This document shows, in pieces, positions 9,605 to 21,592 of a stretch of DNA of 64,000 nt; position 1 is the first letter of the stretch; every line of letters starts with the position of its first letter. Below the pieces are notes generated by a model that worked only from the letters and a program-made list of their open reading frames with translations, was not told the DNA's origin and ran no database searches. A program made the position numbers and the translations under genes. Source of the DNA: Castor canadensis. Lineage: Eukaryota; Chordata; Mammalia; Rodentia; Castoridae. Location of the stretch: the NCBI RefSeq assembly GCF_047511655.1, contig NC_133396.1:129031490-129095489 (forward strand), in the 5' to 3' direction.

Positions 9605-9722
9605 CAACACCGTGTTCATGGTTGGAAATGCACAGTTATGCCAATAGCAGTCCTCCCTCAAATGAACCTGCAGTTTCAATGCAACTCCAGTCAAAACCCC
9701 CAGAGGTTCCCCAGCGTCAAAA
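9605..9722 (+). mobile_element. LINE-1 ORF2 fragment
   Basis: The segment with GTTTCAATGCAACTCCAGTC followed by AAAACCCC resembles the conserved 3' part of LINE-1 ORF2. The surrounding sequence is too diverged to extend it. Confidence 0.5.
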
Positions 9723-10328
9723 GCAGCATGTCTCCAGGTTTGGGGACTTGCAATACGGAGGTGAATCAAATCACTGCTGAGACCCATGCCAAATCCAGGC
9801 ACTGGCCTTCCCCTTCACCACATACCTGCATGTTGGCTCTACCTGTGAAAAACAGTTGGTATTAGATTATCCTTCACACAGAGAACTTTAACCACCAGTT
9901 GAAACAGTCTGAAGGCACAAAGAGCAGCAATGCCAGCCAAGAGCCAAAGATGAGGGAAATAGCACCTAAGCCCAACCTTCTAAAGACAGTCTCTATCCAG
10001 GTGTTTGCCTAAAAGGTGCCTGTATGAGGCAAAGCTGCAAGAAACCAAGCAATGTTACTAGTTCAAAGAAGGCAAAACTGGGGTTCAGGGCCCCAAGTTT
10101 TCAGTTTAAGACCCCAGAAGAATTATATCTTAGAAGTAAGGGTGTCATGGGAACAGACACATCTCAATTGGATCATGTTAATGTGATCATAACTTATCTG
10201 CCTAATTGACAAAAATCAAATCCTTATCTGGAGGAAATTAACATCACATAAAGCTTCCACAATTTATCAGGAATAATAACCAGAAATCAATCAAAAATTG
10301 ACAGCACACAAGAAATTAAAAGACAAAT

Positions 10329-10655
10329 CAGGCCCTGGTGGCTCACACTTGCAATTCTATCTATACAAGAAACTGAGATCGGGAGAATCCTGGTGCCAGG
10401 TTGACTGAGACAAAGTTTGTAAGAGCCCCATCTCAACAGAAGAAAAAGCTGGGCCTGGTGATACATGCCTGTCATCCCAGCAACAGTGGGAAGCATAAAA
10501 TAAGATTATAGTCTAGGCCTGCCAGGGCAACAAGCAAGACCTTATCTCTAAAATAACCAGAGAAAAAGTGCTGGGGCAATGGATCAAGGGGTAGAGCAAC
10601 TGCCCAGCAAGTGCAAAGCCCTGATTTCAAGACCCAGTACCACCAAAAATAAAAA
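10329..10655 (+). mobile_element. Composite SINE: two B1-like units plus tRNA-like unit
   Basis: The first monomer is GGCCCTGGTGGCTCACACTT, the second GCTGGGCCTGGTGATACATG, followed by the tRNA-like unit at 10568-10640 and an A-rich end. This three-part build recurs at 12371 and 34800. Confidence 0.75.
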
Positions 10656-10661
10656 ACACAG

Positions 10662-10740
10662 GGCCAGGTTGTGACTCAGTGGTAGAGTACTTGCCTAGCA
10701 TGTACAAGGCTGTGGGTTTGATCCCCAGCTGAAAGGAAAA
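10662..10740 (+). mobile_element. tRNA-like SINE
   Basis: GGTTGTGACTCAGTGGTAGA and GGGTTTGATCCCCAG sit directly behind the preceding composite element. Confidence 0.75.
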
Positions 10741-10931
10741 AAAAGAAAACATTTAAAAGACAAAAGGAGGAAGATACCTCTCAATTTAAAAAGAAAATTC
10801 AAGACCCATAGGTGATTGCAATTTTTTATTTGCTGGATGCAAATTTTAAAATATCTATGATTAAATAGAAAATGCATTAAAGGATAGCAGGTATTAATGG
10901 AGAAATAGAGTCAAAAGTATTGGGTGGAGGA

Positions 10932-11013
10932 GCCTGAAGTGTAGCTCAAGTGGCAGAGCAGCTGCCTAGCAAGCGTGAGGCCCTCAGTTCAAACCCCAGT
11001 ACCGCAAAAAAGA
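10932..11013 (+). mobile_element. tRNA-like SINE, near consensus
   Basis: TGTAGCTCAAGTGGCAGAGC and CCCTCAGTTCAAACCCCAGT end in a short A-run. Confidence 0.85.
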
Positions 11014-11680
11014 AGTATATAAAAACAATACATTAAGAATATCATAAATCAAGAATTTATTACAATAATATAAATAACAACATAAATTAATAAATCATTT
11101 GATTGGTTTAACAAGGGATTAGACACAGTGAAAGAAAAGTTTGGTAAACTGGAAGATGAATCCAGAAAATAGATTGAAATAGACACCCTTTAGGAAGTGT
11201 AGGAAGTGAGTAAGAGACATATAGTACATGGTTGAAAGTCCTACACACATGTAACTAGAGTGCCAGGAGAGGAAAGAATGATAAAATAATGCAGCATTTG
11301 GAGATAATGGCCTAGAATATTCCACCATAAAGCCACAGAGTCAAGAATATGTGTAACTTCCCCCCACCAAAATGCCTAAGTACATCATAGTAAAAAATGA
11401 GGAAAACAAAGGCAAAGCAAATTCCTAAGAACAGAAAGAGTACAGAGACATAGTTGCAAAGGAGCAAAAATAACACTGTCAACTGACTTTTCAACAGAAA
11501 TACTGAAAGCTAAAATGAATGGAATGACATCTTTAAAGTGCAGAAAACTCCCATAAATTTAAAATTCTATAAACAGCAAAAAAAAAAAAAAAAGCCTTAA
11601 AAGATGCAGGTTAAAGGTTCTCAAACAAGGTAAGTAGAATTTATCAACAGCAGACAAACACTAAATGTATATAAATCTAT

Positions 11681-11738
11681 AGCTAGCTAGCTAGATGGAT
11701 AGATGGATACATAGACAGATGATAGATAGATGATAGAT

Positions 11739-11776
<38 letters not shown>

Positions 11777-11810
11777 AAGAGATAGGTAATTAGCTAGATA
11801 GCTAGATAGA
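11681..11810. repeat. (GATA)n microsatellite
   Basis: About 130 bp of imperfect GATA/GATG/GCTA units with a purer core at about 11740-11775. Confidence 0.92.
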
Positions 11811-12370
11811 AGTAAATAATTCCACATGGAAGTGTGGTAATATAGGAAGAAAGAAAGAACAGCAAAAAAGGAGTAAAATATGAGTAAATCTAGATGAAGA
11901 GTTACTGTTAAAAATAATAATGTCTTGTGAGATTTTACATATATGTAGACTTAAAATGCATGACAATGGTATAAAAGGGGTGCACAAAGGAAGCTATGGT
12001 GGAGTGAGATCCTTATTACATGTGTGAAAAGTAGTAAAAGTGCTAATGGTGGGAAAGTATAGTTATGCATGCCATAACTACACAAATAATAAAATAATAC
12101 ATCACTAATAAACATAGTGGAGAGGAGAGTAATGAAAGAATAAATAAATTTATTAACTCAAAGGGAGGCAAGAAATGTTTTAAAAGAAATAAATACAGGG
12201 CAAATAGACATCAAAGGGTAACATGGTAGTTTTAACGGCATATCTGTAGTTCTTTGAATAATAATGAACTGAATTTTCCAAAGAAAAACAAAAAGCTCAA
12301 TTTTTTAAAAAACTGCTAAGAGACATACTCTAAATGTAAGTGCAGAGAAAGACTAAAAGTAAAAGGTTGC

Positions 12371-12783
12371 AGGTCAGCACGGTGGTGATACCTATAATCT
12401 CAGCTATTCCGAACACAGAAGTAGGAGGACCAAGCGTTCAAGGCCAGCATAGGCAAAGTTAGCAAGCCCTATGTCAAACCAATCTCATGCCTGCAATCCT
12501 AGCTCCTCGGAAGGTGGAGATGGGAAGGATCTTGGTTCAAGGCCAGCACCAACGAAAGATTCAAGAGACCCCCTCCATTTCAACCAACAGTTGGGTGTAG
12601 TGTGGCCTGCCTGTCATCCCAGTTACATGGGAAGCATAAAATAGGAGGATCAAGGTCCAGGCCAGACCAGGCACAAACAAAGGACCCTACCTGAAAAATA
12701 ACTGAAGCAAAAGGGCTGAGGGTGTGGCTCAAGTAACAGAGTACTTACTTAGCATGTATGAGGCCCTGAGTTCAAGCCCCAAT
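12371..12783 (+). mobile_element. Composite SINE: several B1-like units plus tRNA-like unit
   Basis: B1-like starts can be seen at about 12371, 12480 and 12590. The tRNA-like unit follows at 12713-12783 with GAGTTCAAGCCCCAAT. The tail leads straight into the CA-rich array. Confidence 0.75.
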
Positions 12784-13199
12784 CACACACACACACACTC
12801 TCACATACACTCACACACATTTACACTTTCACAACTTCAAACTCACACTCACTCTCATTCACACACCAACACACTCACACTCACTAACACTCACACACTC
12901 TCTCACACTCTTGCACACTCACACTCACACACATTCACTCTCCCAGTCACTCTTACACACTCTCTCACACACATACACATTCTCACACCCTCTCACATGC
13001 ACACACACTTTCGCACTCACACCCTCGCACACTCGTTCTTGCTCACTCACTCTCACTCACACGCTTTCACACTTTCACACCCTCACTCTCACACACACTC
13101 ACACACTATCACACTCACACATGCACCCTCACACAGCCTTGCACACTCACACACTCACTCTCACACACACACTCTCTCGCACTCACACACACTCACAAA
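12784..13199. repeat. CA/TC-rich minisatellite-like array
   Basis: About 415 bp made only of CA, TC and TCACAC-type words (CACACTCTCACA and similar). Long open frames read through it on the + strand in two registers with His/Thr/Ser-rich translations. These arise from composition and are not genes. It grew from the tail of the preceding SINE. Confidence 0.92.
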
Positions 13200-13227
13200 G
13201 TAAAAAAATGCAAATACTACACCATAC

Positions 13228-13440
13228 GAGCTGGGCATGGTGCTAAACTTCTGTAATCACAGCACTTGGAAGACAGAGGCATGAAGAACTCTAGTTAGAG
13301 GCCAGCCTGGGCTCCACAGTGAGACCCTGTCTCAAAAACCCAGGGTTTGGTGACGTAGCTCAGTGGTAGAGTTCTTGTCTAGCATATGCAAGACCTTGGG
13401 TTCAATCCTCAGCCCACCTCACCAAAAACAAAACAAAAAA
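13228..13440 (+). mobile_element. B1-like plus tRNA-like SINE
   Basis: GCTGGGCATGGTGCTAAACT through GAGACCCTGTCTCAAAAACC is a B1 monomer. It is followed by the tRNA-like unit TGACGTAGCTCAGTGGTAGA and an A-rich tail. Confidence 0.85.
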
Positions 13441-13849
13441 AACCACACCATACAAATACTAACCAAAAGAAAGCTATCAAAGTAGACCTTAAGACAAACT
13501 GTATTACTACAAATAAGAAGTGAATGATAATTAAAAGAATGAATTCAGCAGAAAGATAAAACAACTCTATGTATTTATACAGTAGTAGTTTAGCCTTGAA
13601 CCCAACAAAACGAACAGAAAAATAGACAATTGTAATTAGAAATATTTTTACCATACCTCTATGAGTAATTGGTAGACTTACAAGCCAAAAATTCATCAAA
13701 GCTAGAGAAAAATTTGAGTGTAATAATGAACAAATTTGACCCAAACACTAAACTCAATGCACAATGATCACAGGGGTCATTTACATGAGCCCACTCCCAC
13801 AGTCTCAAAAGATGGAACCATACAGATTATGTCCTTTGAACACAGAGGA

Positions 13850-14385
13850 ATTGTCTTTGTCTATCTTCTGCTGGATAACAGAATGCCACAAACAATAGTT
13901 TATTTGGCTCACAGTCGAGGCTGGAAAGTCCAACACTGAGGGTCTGTGTCTGGTGAGAGCCTTCTTGTGTCATTATCCAGTGGAAGACATGATGGCCTGG
14001 GGCAGGGATGCAAAGGCCAAAGTTATCCTGTATCAGCAGCACATTCCAAGGTAACAGCATCAATCCACGCACTGGACCAAAGCCATCTTAAAGGCTTCAC
14101 TTGTGTTTTGTTTTTTTGTGGTACTGGGATTTGAACTCAGGGCCTACACCTTGAGCCACTCCACCACCCCTATTTTTGTGAAGGGTTTTTCAAGATAGGG
14201 TCTCGTGAACTATTTTCTCAGGCTGGCTTCAAACCACAATCCTCCTGATCTCTGCCTCCTGGGTAGCTAGGATTACAAGTGTGAGCCACCGGTGTCCACA
14301 GGCCTCACTTCTAAACACTGTTGTTACAATGGCAGTTAAATTTCAACATAACTTTTAGAGGGCACATTCAAGTCATAGCAGAAAT
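13850..14385 (-). repeat. MaLR-type LTR with a nested SINE
   Basis: AACAATAGTTTATTTGGCTC, the degenerate middle, and CACATTCAAGTCATAGC are antisense MaLR landmarks. A SINE at 14109-14303 splits it. Confidence 0.65.
14109..14303 (-). mobile_element. Composite SINE inserted in the MaLR LTR
   Basis: Antisense tRNA-like plus B1-like units, flanked by GGCTTCACTT on the left and GGCCTCACTT on the right, an almost perfect target-site duplication. Confidence 0.82.
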
Positions 14386-14393
14386 TAAGTAAG

Positions 14394-14485
14394 GGCTGGC
14401 AGAATAGCTCAACTGGTAGAGCACCTGTCTAGCAAGTGTGAGGCCCTGAGTTCAAACCCCAGTACCACTAAAAAAAGATTTAAAA
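14394..14485 (+). mobile_element. tRNA-like SINE
   Basis: ATAGCTCAACTGGTAGAGCA and GAGTTCAAACCCCAGTACCA with an A-tail. Confidence 0.85.
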
Positions 14486-14985
14486 AAAGAATTAAGCAAA
14501 ACACAAGTACAAAAGGAAAAATAGAATATCACCAAATGTTTGGACAATAAACATTCTTCTAAATCAAATACAGGTGATAGAAGATTTCATGATAAAAATG
14601 AGGAAGTATTTATGAACTCAATGATTATAAAAACCTAAAACATCAAAAGCATGAGTTGCAGCTGAAGCAGCAATTAAAAGGAAATTTCTATTCATATCTT
14701 AAAAAGGAAGTCTTAGTAAATATATTAGAAATAAAGCCAGAAAAAATATTGTAAACATCCATCTGAACAACCTGCAAGTGAAATCCAAAGTGCAAGAAAT
14801 AGTTGAATATATCCAGTACCACCAAAAAAAAAGAAAGAAAGATAGGAATAGTGTAATACAGATAAAGCATGAGTCAATGAAATGAGGAAAACATGAAGCA
14901 GAAAAATCAACAGAGCCAAAAGTCATTAGTAAAATCAACATTTAGTAAAACTGATCAAAGAGAGAACATATATTACAAAAGCAGG

Positions 14986-15376
14986 ATTTTTTTTTTTTTT
15001 TTTTTTTTTTTTTGGCAGTTCTGGGGTTTGAACTCGGGTTGAGCTACCTCCCAGCCCTTTTTCCTCTGGTTTCTTTTTGAAGATAGGGTCTCACTTTTGT
15101 GTCAGGGGAAGCCTGACCACATCCTCCTATTTAGTTGAGATGACAGACACACCACCACACCCAGTTTTTTTCCACTGAAATGGGGTCTCACTAATTTTTT
15201 TCCTCCTGGACAGGCCTGGAACCACAAACCTCCAGGCCCTTACCATCACACACACCAAGCTATTGTTTGTATTGGGGTTTTGTGAACCTTTTACTAGGGC
15301 TGGTTTTGAACCATGATCCTCCAGATCTTAGCTTCACAAGTAGCTTGGATTACATAAGCCACCAGCACCTGGCTCA
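14986..15376 (-). mobile_element. Long composite SINE, antisense
   Basis: A T-run of about 28 precedes an antisense tRNA-like unit and then B1-like units up to AGCCACCAGCACCTGGCTC. It is inserted in LINE-1 ORF2. Confidence 0.75.
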
Positions 15377-15561
15377 ACAGGAGGAATTTTAACAGGGACA
15401 GCACTACAAATGAGATCTTACATTTGCTGGAAATATAAGAGCACATTAAAAACAACTGCCAATTCATTTGAAAATTTTCAGTAAATAAGAAAACTCTTGA
15501 AATGCACAAGTTACTAAAATTAACACTAAAAGAAACAGAACTTATGATTTGCCTTATTTCT

Positions 15562-15684
15562 TTTGTTTGTTTTGGTTTTTTGAGATAGGGTCTTGCTATA
15601 CAGCCAGGCTGGCCTCAAACTCATGATCCTCCTGATTCAGTCTCCCAAACGCTGGAATTACAGGCGTGCACTATCACACCTAGG
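15562..15684 (-). mobile_element. B1 SINE, antisense
   Basis: GAGATAGGGTCTTGCTATAC through CTGGAATTACAGGCGTGCAC is a rodent-type B1 in reverse. Confidence 0.85.
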
Positions 15685-16367
15685 TGATTTGTTCTATTTC
15701 TATTAAAGAAATGAAATGTCATTTAAAAAAAAAAAAACACTTAAAAAGAAAACTCAAGGGCTGCATAGATTTCCCTAAGTATTTAATGAGGAACTGAGCA
15801 CAACTCTTACTCAACAAACTCTTCAAGATAATAGGAAAACAATACTTCCCAATTTGTTTTATGAGGACAGCATACTCATGGTACCAAACCTTGTAAGGAG
15901 GAAAATTATACGTCAGTCTCCCTCATGAACATAGCTGAAAACCAAAGCACAATATTACCTAATCAAATGCAATGATACATAAATGATACATAAACATTAC
16001 TCATGAAAAGGATTTAACAATCAATATCAATCAGTGCAAGTCACTGTATTTATAAAACAATGGGACAAAACAAAGGAAAATCAGTCACAATCTTAACACT
16101 TGTGGAAAAGTCATTTGATAATATTCAGTACTCACTCATCATAAAATCACTGTAGCATAGGGCTAGAAAGGAACTTTATTCATCTGATTTTTAAAGTATC
16201 TTTATAAAAACAACATTAAAAGCCTTACTTAGTAAAATATACAAAGATTTCCTCTTTGGGGTCAGGAATAAAAAAGAATGTCTGCTATTATTACTTCATC
16301 TCAGCATTGTACTGAAGTCATTGTGCAATAAGACAACACAAATGAAAATGTATAAGAAATAAAAAGA

Positions 16368-16427
16368 GGGCTGGGGACATGGCTCAAGTAGTTAAGCATA
16401 GGGCCCTGGGTTCAATCCCCAGTACTG
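16368..16427 (+). mobile_element. tRNA-like SINE with internal shortening
   Basis: GGCTGGGGACATGGCTCAAG and GGTTCAATCCCCAGTACTGC, with the middle of the unit shorter than consensus. Its tail has become the adjacent GGAA repeat. Confidence 0.8.
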
Positions 16428-16516
16428 CGGAAGGAAGGAAGGACAGGAGGGAGGGAAGGAGGAAGGAAAGGAGGGAAGGAAGGATCAGAGGAAGGGAGGG
16501 AGGGAGGAAGGAAAAA
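16428..16516. repeat. (GGAA)n purine-rich microsatellite
   Basis: Imperfect GGAA/GGGA units, all purine on the + strand. Confidence 0.9.
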
Positions 16517-17410
16517 AACTTGTCCCTATTAACCAATAACATGATTGTCAACATAAAATTTACAAAAGAATTTATACATGAACTATGAGAACTTAAAAGC
16601 ACATTTACCATTATATAAAACTAACATTAAGAATGAATTTCATCTCTATACAAAAGCAATGAACAATTCTAAAGTGAAATTCAGTCTACATATACCAGCA
16701 TCCAAAAACTCACACACCTAGGAATGAATCTGATGAAGGATGTGAAATCCTCTGGAGGATTCACAACCAGGACATTACTGAGAAAGCGTACAGAAAACAT
16801 AAATAGATGGAGAGACACCGAAAGCTCTAGGATTAAAAGACTCAAAATTGTGAGGACATTGGTCCTTCCTGAAATTCTAGCAGATTTTTTGTTTGGTTGG
16901 TTGGTTTTGATATAGAATTTGGCAAGCTAGTTCTAAATGGAGAAGAAAATCTTAAAGAAAAACTACAAAAAACATTTGTGCAGGGATAGATAAAAGAGAC
17001 CACAGTCCAGAGGTGTATGCATGTAGTCATCCGATTTACAGCAAAGGTGCCACCGCGGTGCACTGGGAGGTGATGGCCTTCTCAGTAAGTTACACTAACA
17101 ACTGAACATCAAATGAAGGAGGAAAAATAAGCCACCACTCACCAGCCTTATATCACAGACAAAACTCTCTTCCTGACATTTAGAAACCCACATGTGAAAG
17201 GAAAAATAATAAAACTTCCAGGAGAAAACAGAAAGATTATCTCCATGACTTTACAATAAACAAAGATTTCTTAAATATGAACAGAAAACATTAACCTTAA
17301 ATTAAAAGGTTGACAAGCTAATCTCAAAATAAAAACTGTTATCCAAAGGACATCCTTAGAGAGGGCCAAGGTAAGCCAGAATGAGAGAAGACATTTGTAA
17401 CTTAAAGACA

Positions 17411-17438
17411 GACACACACACAGACACACAGACACACA

Positions 17439-17482
<44 letters not shown>
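17411..17482. repeat. (CA)n microsatellite
   Basis: About 72 bp CA run, interrupted by GA steps in its left third. Confidence 0.95.
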
Positions 17483-17484
<2 letters not shown>

Positions 17485-17667
17485 GACAAGGACTACCACT
17501 GAGAACATTCAAGGAACTCCTACAACCAATAAGAAAATTATGGAGACTTTACTCCCATTTCCTACATGGGGAGCAGAAGATGTTTCTCTCTCCCCACTTC
17601 TACTTGTCCTACTTTATCCTGCTGTACTAAGATAAATTCTTACTTGAAAAGAAAATGATGAACAAGC

Positions 17668-18049
17668 TGTTACGATTTGAATCTTAAATGTCCTCCAAAG
17701 GCCCATATGCTGACTGGTTGGTCTTGGCTTATGGTGCTAATGGAAGATGGTGGAACTTTTAGGAGGTGGGGCCTAGTGGAAGGAAATTAGGTCATTTAGG
17801 GGTATACCCTTGAAGGGGATTTTGGAACCCTGTCCTCTTCCTGTCTCTCTCTTAACTCCTTGGTCACTATGAGGTGAGCAACTTTGCTCCGTGACACATT
17901 CCTTGTCATGATGTTCTGCCTTGCCATAGGTCCCAAACAATGGAGTTAACCAACCATGGACTGAAATCACAAGCCAAGACAAACCCTTCCTCCCTTTAAG
18001 TTGTTTTATCTCAGGTACTTGTTACAATGACAGAAAGCACAATCCAATA
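17668..18049 (+). repeat. MaLR-type LTR
   Basis: It starts TGTTACGATTTGAATC and contains TTAGGAGGTGGGGCCTAGTG and CACTATGAGGTGAGCAACTT. It ends shortly after CAGGTACTTGTTACAATGAC. It splits the old LINE-1. Confidence 0.75.
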
Positions 18050-18554
18050 GAAATGGGCAAAATATCTGAATAGGAATTTTACAAATACAGAAATCTGAAT
18101 GAGCAAACACCTGAATGAATACTCAATATCTCATTAGTCATCAGAAGCATTCAAGTTTTAACTACGAGATGCCACTATTCCCTCCAGATAAAAAAACAAG
18201 AAGGAAAAGCTAAGTCTGGCAGTATCACTGTCAGTGGGAGTATAAAATGGTGTAAAAGCTTTGGAAAAAATTTTTAATCTTATCTAGCAACGTTTAGGGT
18301 ACATGGACTCCAGGACTTAGCCGTGCCACTTCTGTGCACAGATGCTAGAGCAATTCTTCCATTCAGGAAGTCAAGAGGCACAGAGGAGAATACTCACTGC
18401 AGCACAGCACCTTGCACTCCCAACTGGGGGAAACTTCTTTCCATAGCCACAGAACTGAAATTCACTCCATAGAATTATGCACAACAATAAAAAGAAAATG
18501 AAACAGACCAAAGTGAAGCACACCCACAGTGGGCACACAATGAGACACCCCTTT

Positions 18555-18860
18555 GAACATCAACTTAAATATTAATAATGAAAATCAGGACTGAAAAATA
18601 AGCACAGTGTGTGTGAGGGGGGTATTTGTGGGAGGGGGAAGGTGAAGGAAGGAGATGAAGGTGACAGTGTGTGGTTGATGGACTTCAAATACCTATATGA
18701 AATAGAACTAAGAAACCTCTTGCAATTGCTTTAAGTGGGGTGGGGAGGGGGCTGAGGGGGAGAGATGAATGGGGACAATGTAAATAATGTACAATATAAG
18801 TCTAATCGGAATTGTCACTATGAATCCCTCCCTGCATAAAAAATATATCCTAATAAGAGT
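18555..18860 (+). repeat. G-rich, LINE-1 3'-end-like repeat
   Basis: G-rich purine blocks alternate with AGAACTAAGAAACCTCTTGC, followed by a segment with GTACAATATAAGTC and TTGTCACTATGAATCCC. A related order occurs at 35185-35310. Confidence 0.5.
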
Positions 18861-19214
18861 TTATAATAATAAAAAAGAAAAAGAAAGTAAGTTACAAGGC
18901 ACACAACACAGACAAAATAAGGTAGTCATGAAAGAAGACACACGCTTTGATTCCATTAATAAAATGTTAAAAAAAAACATATAAAATCAAACAATATGTC
19001 ATTTGGACAATAGAATGTGATTTCCTGCAGAGAAAAGCAAGGTAATTACAGATCAAAAGTACTGATGAGAGTTACCTCAGCTCAGGGAGTGAAGAGGATA
19101 AAGTCACTCAAAGGCGATGACTTTCTTAAACTGGATGGTGGGGATTAGACTAAGAAATGCCTAGGAGATTTGTAAAGCACCCCTCTAGGCATTTCAGAGA
19201 CACTTTAGATCCTG
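18861..19214. other. A+T-rich intergenic stretch, nothing recognised
   Basis: A-rich at first, then a short stretch of mixed composition. No ORF, motif or repeat identity could be supported. Confidence 0.4.
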
Positions 19215-19519
19215 AGGGCTCTGACCTAATAAGTGCTTTAATCCACTGATGGATTCAAAATCTGAATAGAATGAGAACTATGAACGGTGGGGCCTGGTTG
19301 GAGGAGGTTGGTCACGGGAGTTATATCCTTGCCCTGGCTCCTTCCTGTTACTGCTTCTCGCTGCTTCCTGTCCACTATAATGTGAGCTTCTGTACCACAC
19401 TCTCCTCACCAAGGTGATCTAAAATCTCTGAAACTATGACCTAAAATAAATTTTCCCTCCCTTGAATTGTTTCTCTCACGTGTTTGGTCACAGCAACAAG
19501 AAAGTCTGATTAGCACATG
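19215..19519 (+). repeat. MaLR-type LTR, internally shortened
   Basis: GGTGGGGCCTGGTTGGAGGA, the C/T-rich middle, TGACCTAAAATAAATTTTCC and a 3' end near CACAGCAACAAGAAAGTCTG. Confidence 0.7.
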
Positions 19520-19768
19520 AGTGTTACTGAATTGTTATTTTATACGTTATTATTTATCAGTTTTCTTTTCTAGTTAGTATAATTGGTTCAACAATTAAAA
19601 CTTCACATACATATTGATTCCCGACCATGTGACTCAAGATAGAAGAAAACAAGGCTGCCCTATACTAGGATTCACTAATGGAGCAACCGCAGTCACCAGC
19701 ATTGCATCAGGAAGCAAGCCCCAGATGAAACGCTCCTCCTGAGAAGACAGAACGACCATTCTGCTTTA

Positions 19769-20145
19769 TGTGCATTAGTCAGCTCAGGCTGCCACAAAAC
19801 AGTACCACGGGCTGAGGGGCTTGAGCAACAGAAATTCATATTGTACTAGTCTGGAGACAAACTGGGGATCAGTGTGCCTGCACGCGAAGGTGGTGGTGAG
19901 GGTTCTCTTCTGGGCTTGTAGACGCAACCTGCTCGCGCTCATGTGGCCTTTCCTTGGTGCACATGTGCAGAGAGAGCAAGCTCTCTGGTGTCTCTACGTA
20001 TAAGAGCACTAATCCCATCACCAGGGTCCCACCCTCCTGCAACCCTAATTACTATTCAAAGTTCCCGTCTCCAAATGCCAGCACACTGGTGGTAAGACTC
20101 CAGGACGTGAATTTGGGGAGCAACACGAACGAACGTTCAGTCCAG
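19769..20145 (-). repeat. MLT1-type MaLR LTR, antisense
   Basis: GTCAGCTCAGGCTGCCACAA at the left and CCCGTCTCCAAATGCCAGCA, then GTGAATTTGGGG, at the right are antisense MLT1 landmarks. Confidence 0.7.
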
Positions 20146-21295
20146 AGGAACAGTCACTGGATTAGCTCACTGTCACTCTGGCAGGATGAGAGGGCCCAAG
20201 GCTCATGAAGAATATGCTTTCTTAGGGAGTGCAAATGACAATGGAGCAAGATCCCAAGGATACTTACCTCATCCTTCTCCCTACTCCCCCGCCCCCAGCC
20301 CCCATACACACAAGGCTAAGGATTTGTTTGGCTTTGGAACCAGAATGCCACAGCTTTGTAGTCCCTTTGGAGTGAGTGGTGCCTGACTCACAATCCTTCA
20401 TGTTTTCTGGGCACATTCCAGCCGCCCTGCAGCTGCTGGCCCAGCCCAGCCACAGGCCGGGGAGGGAGCATGCCACTTCTGTGCAATTTCTTTAAATGGG
20501 CACTTTCTTCCCAGAGAAGTGTTCCCAGGAGATTTCCTGGACATCTGCAATGATGGAGAGGCCGCACACAGGCACGGAGTTGGGGGAGGCAGCACAAAAG
20601 AGAAGGGCTTTAAACTCTAAAACAGAATAGAACCCTACCAGAGCAGAGGGAGATGGGAAAGGATGGAGGCAGGGAGCCAAGCAGCTTCTGCTTTGGGTCT
20701 CACTATTGGGGGTTCATAGAACAGATGGCTGGGGATTATTTATAACTCGCAACAGGCAGTTGAGATCCGTGAAATGCAAGAGGTTTGGATGACGAAGGTT
20801 GAGACCTCCACAAGGACTCCTAGAATGCCAGGTTTTGCTCAGTGTAAGTTGCAGGGACAGAGGTAGTAAATGTCATCATGGAAAGGTTATGGAGACTCTA
20901 GGCAATCTTCCAAGCAAGATGGTAAATTCTGGAAAACCACTGTTTTCAGGAATAGGCATAGTCTCACCACTAACAATAATAGCTAACATTTTATTAGCTA
21001 ACTGGGTCAGGTAGTAAGTTAAGTTCTTTATTATCTCTATTCTAAAATGAGAAAACTAAGGCTTGGTGAGGATGAGTAACCATCTCAGGCCTCATCGCTC
21101 TGAGTGGTGAAGCTTTCTGCCTGCTCTGTGTGGGAAGGAGGAGGAGTTAAGGATCTAGACATCTCCCAGCATGTCCTGTCAGCCCCTTGACACCTAACAG
21201 CAAGATCCACAGGGATTTAATTGGACAAATAGCTTTGATAGTGGTGGGATAGGGAAGGATCTGAAGTTTGGCAGGCTCTGGAGAGGTACAGAAGG

Positions 21296-21302
<7 letters not shown>
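20146..21302. other. Intergenic, no gene seen
   Basis: Mixed-composition DNA without recognisable repeats until the TG tract. Short open frames overlap on both strands and lack splice context or family resemblance. Confidence 0.4.

Positions 21303-21343
<41 letters not shown>
21303..21343. repeat. (TG)n microsatellite
   Basis: About 20 TG units. Confidence 0.95.
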
Positions 21344-21345
<2 letters not shown>

Positions 21346-21479
21346 ACGGACACCCAGGTGATCATCCAGTTAAAAGCAGTGTGATTCCATGTGGAAAACA
21401 TTAAATGTGCACCCAATGACTACTTCCTGGCTCTTGAGGACAAGCCAAGCAGACTGCTGAAGTCCAATATGGCTCACTC

Positions 21480-21592
21480 TACTCTGCCATCTGTTGCCTT
21501 AGGCAAGTCACTCCTTCCTCCTTAACTAGTTCTCAGTTTCTCCCCATTAAAATGAGACAGTTGGTCTGAGATGCTTCCCAGCTCTACCAATT
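21480..21592 (+). repeat. MIR-like fragment
   Basis: TTAGGCAAGTCACTCCTTCC then TCAGTTTCTCCCCATTAAAA, the MIR core order. Confidence 0.6.

Larger units (their letters stand above)
10780..18860 (+). mobile_element. Old LINE-1 in + orientation, broken by many later insertions
   Basis: ORF1-like A-rich sequence at about 10.8-12.37 kb (for example 11470-11590) is followed by ORF2-like pieces at 14.48-14.98, 15.39-16.36, 16.52-17.36 and 18.05-18.5 kb. They occur in the order expected of one element. The pieces at 15830-15990 and 16690-16870 align by eye with the reverse transcriptase and 3' ORF2 regions. Insertions between them are composite SINEs, a CA-rich array, MaLR LTRs (13850 and 17668) and GGAA and CA microsatellites. 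Every frame is disrupted. The outer limits and the single-element interpretation are inferred. Confidence 0.6.

Noticed and set aside
12724-13246. Open frames of 159 and 111 codons with His/Thr/Ser repeats
   Set aside because: They are translations of a CA/TC microsatellite array behind a SINE tail, open in more than one register.
16384-16611. Ser/Leu/Pro-rich open frame opposite a GGAA tract
   Set aside because: Low-complexity translation of a purine-rich microsatellite.
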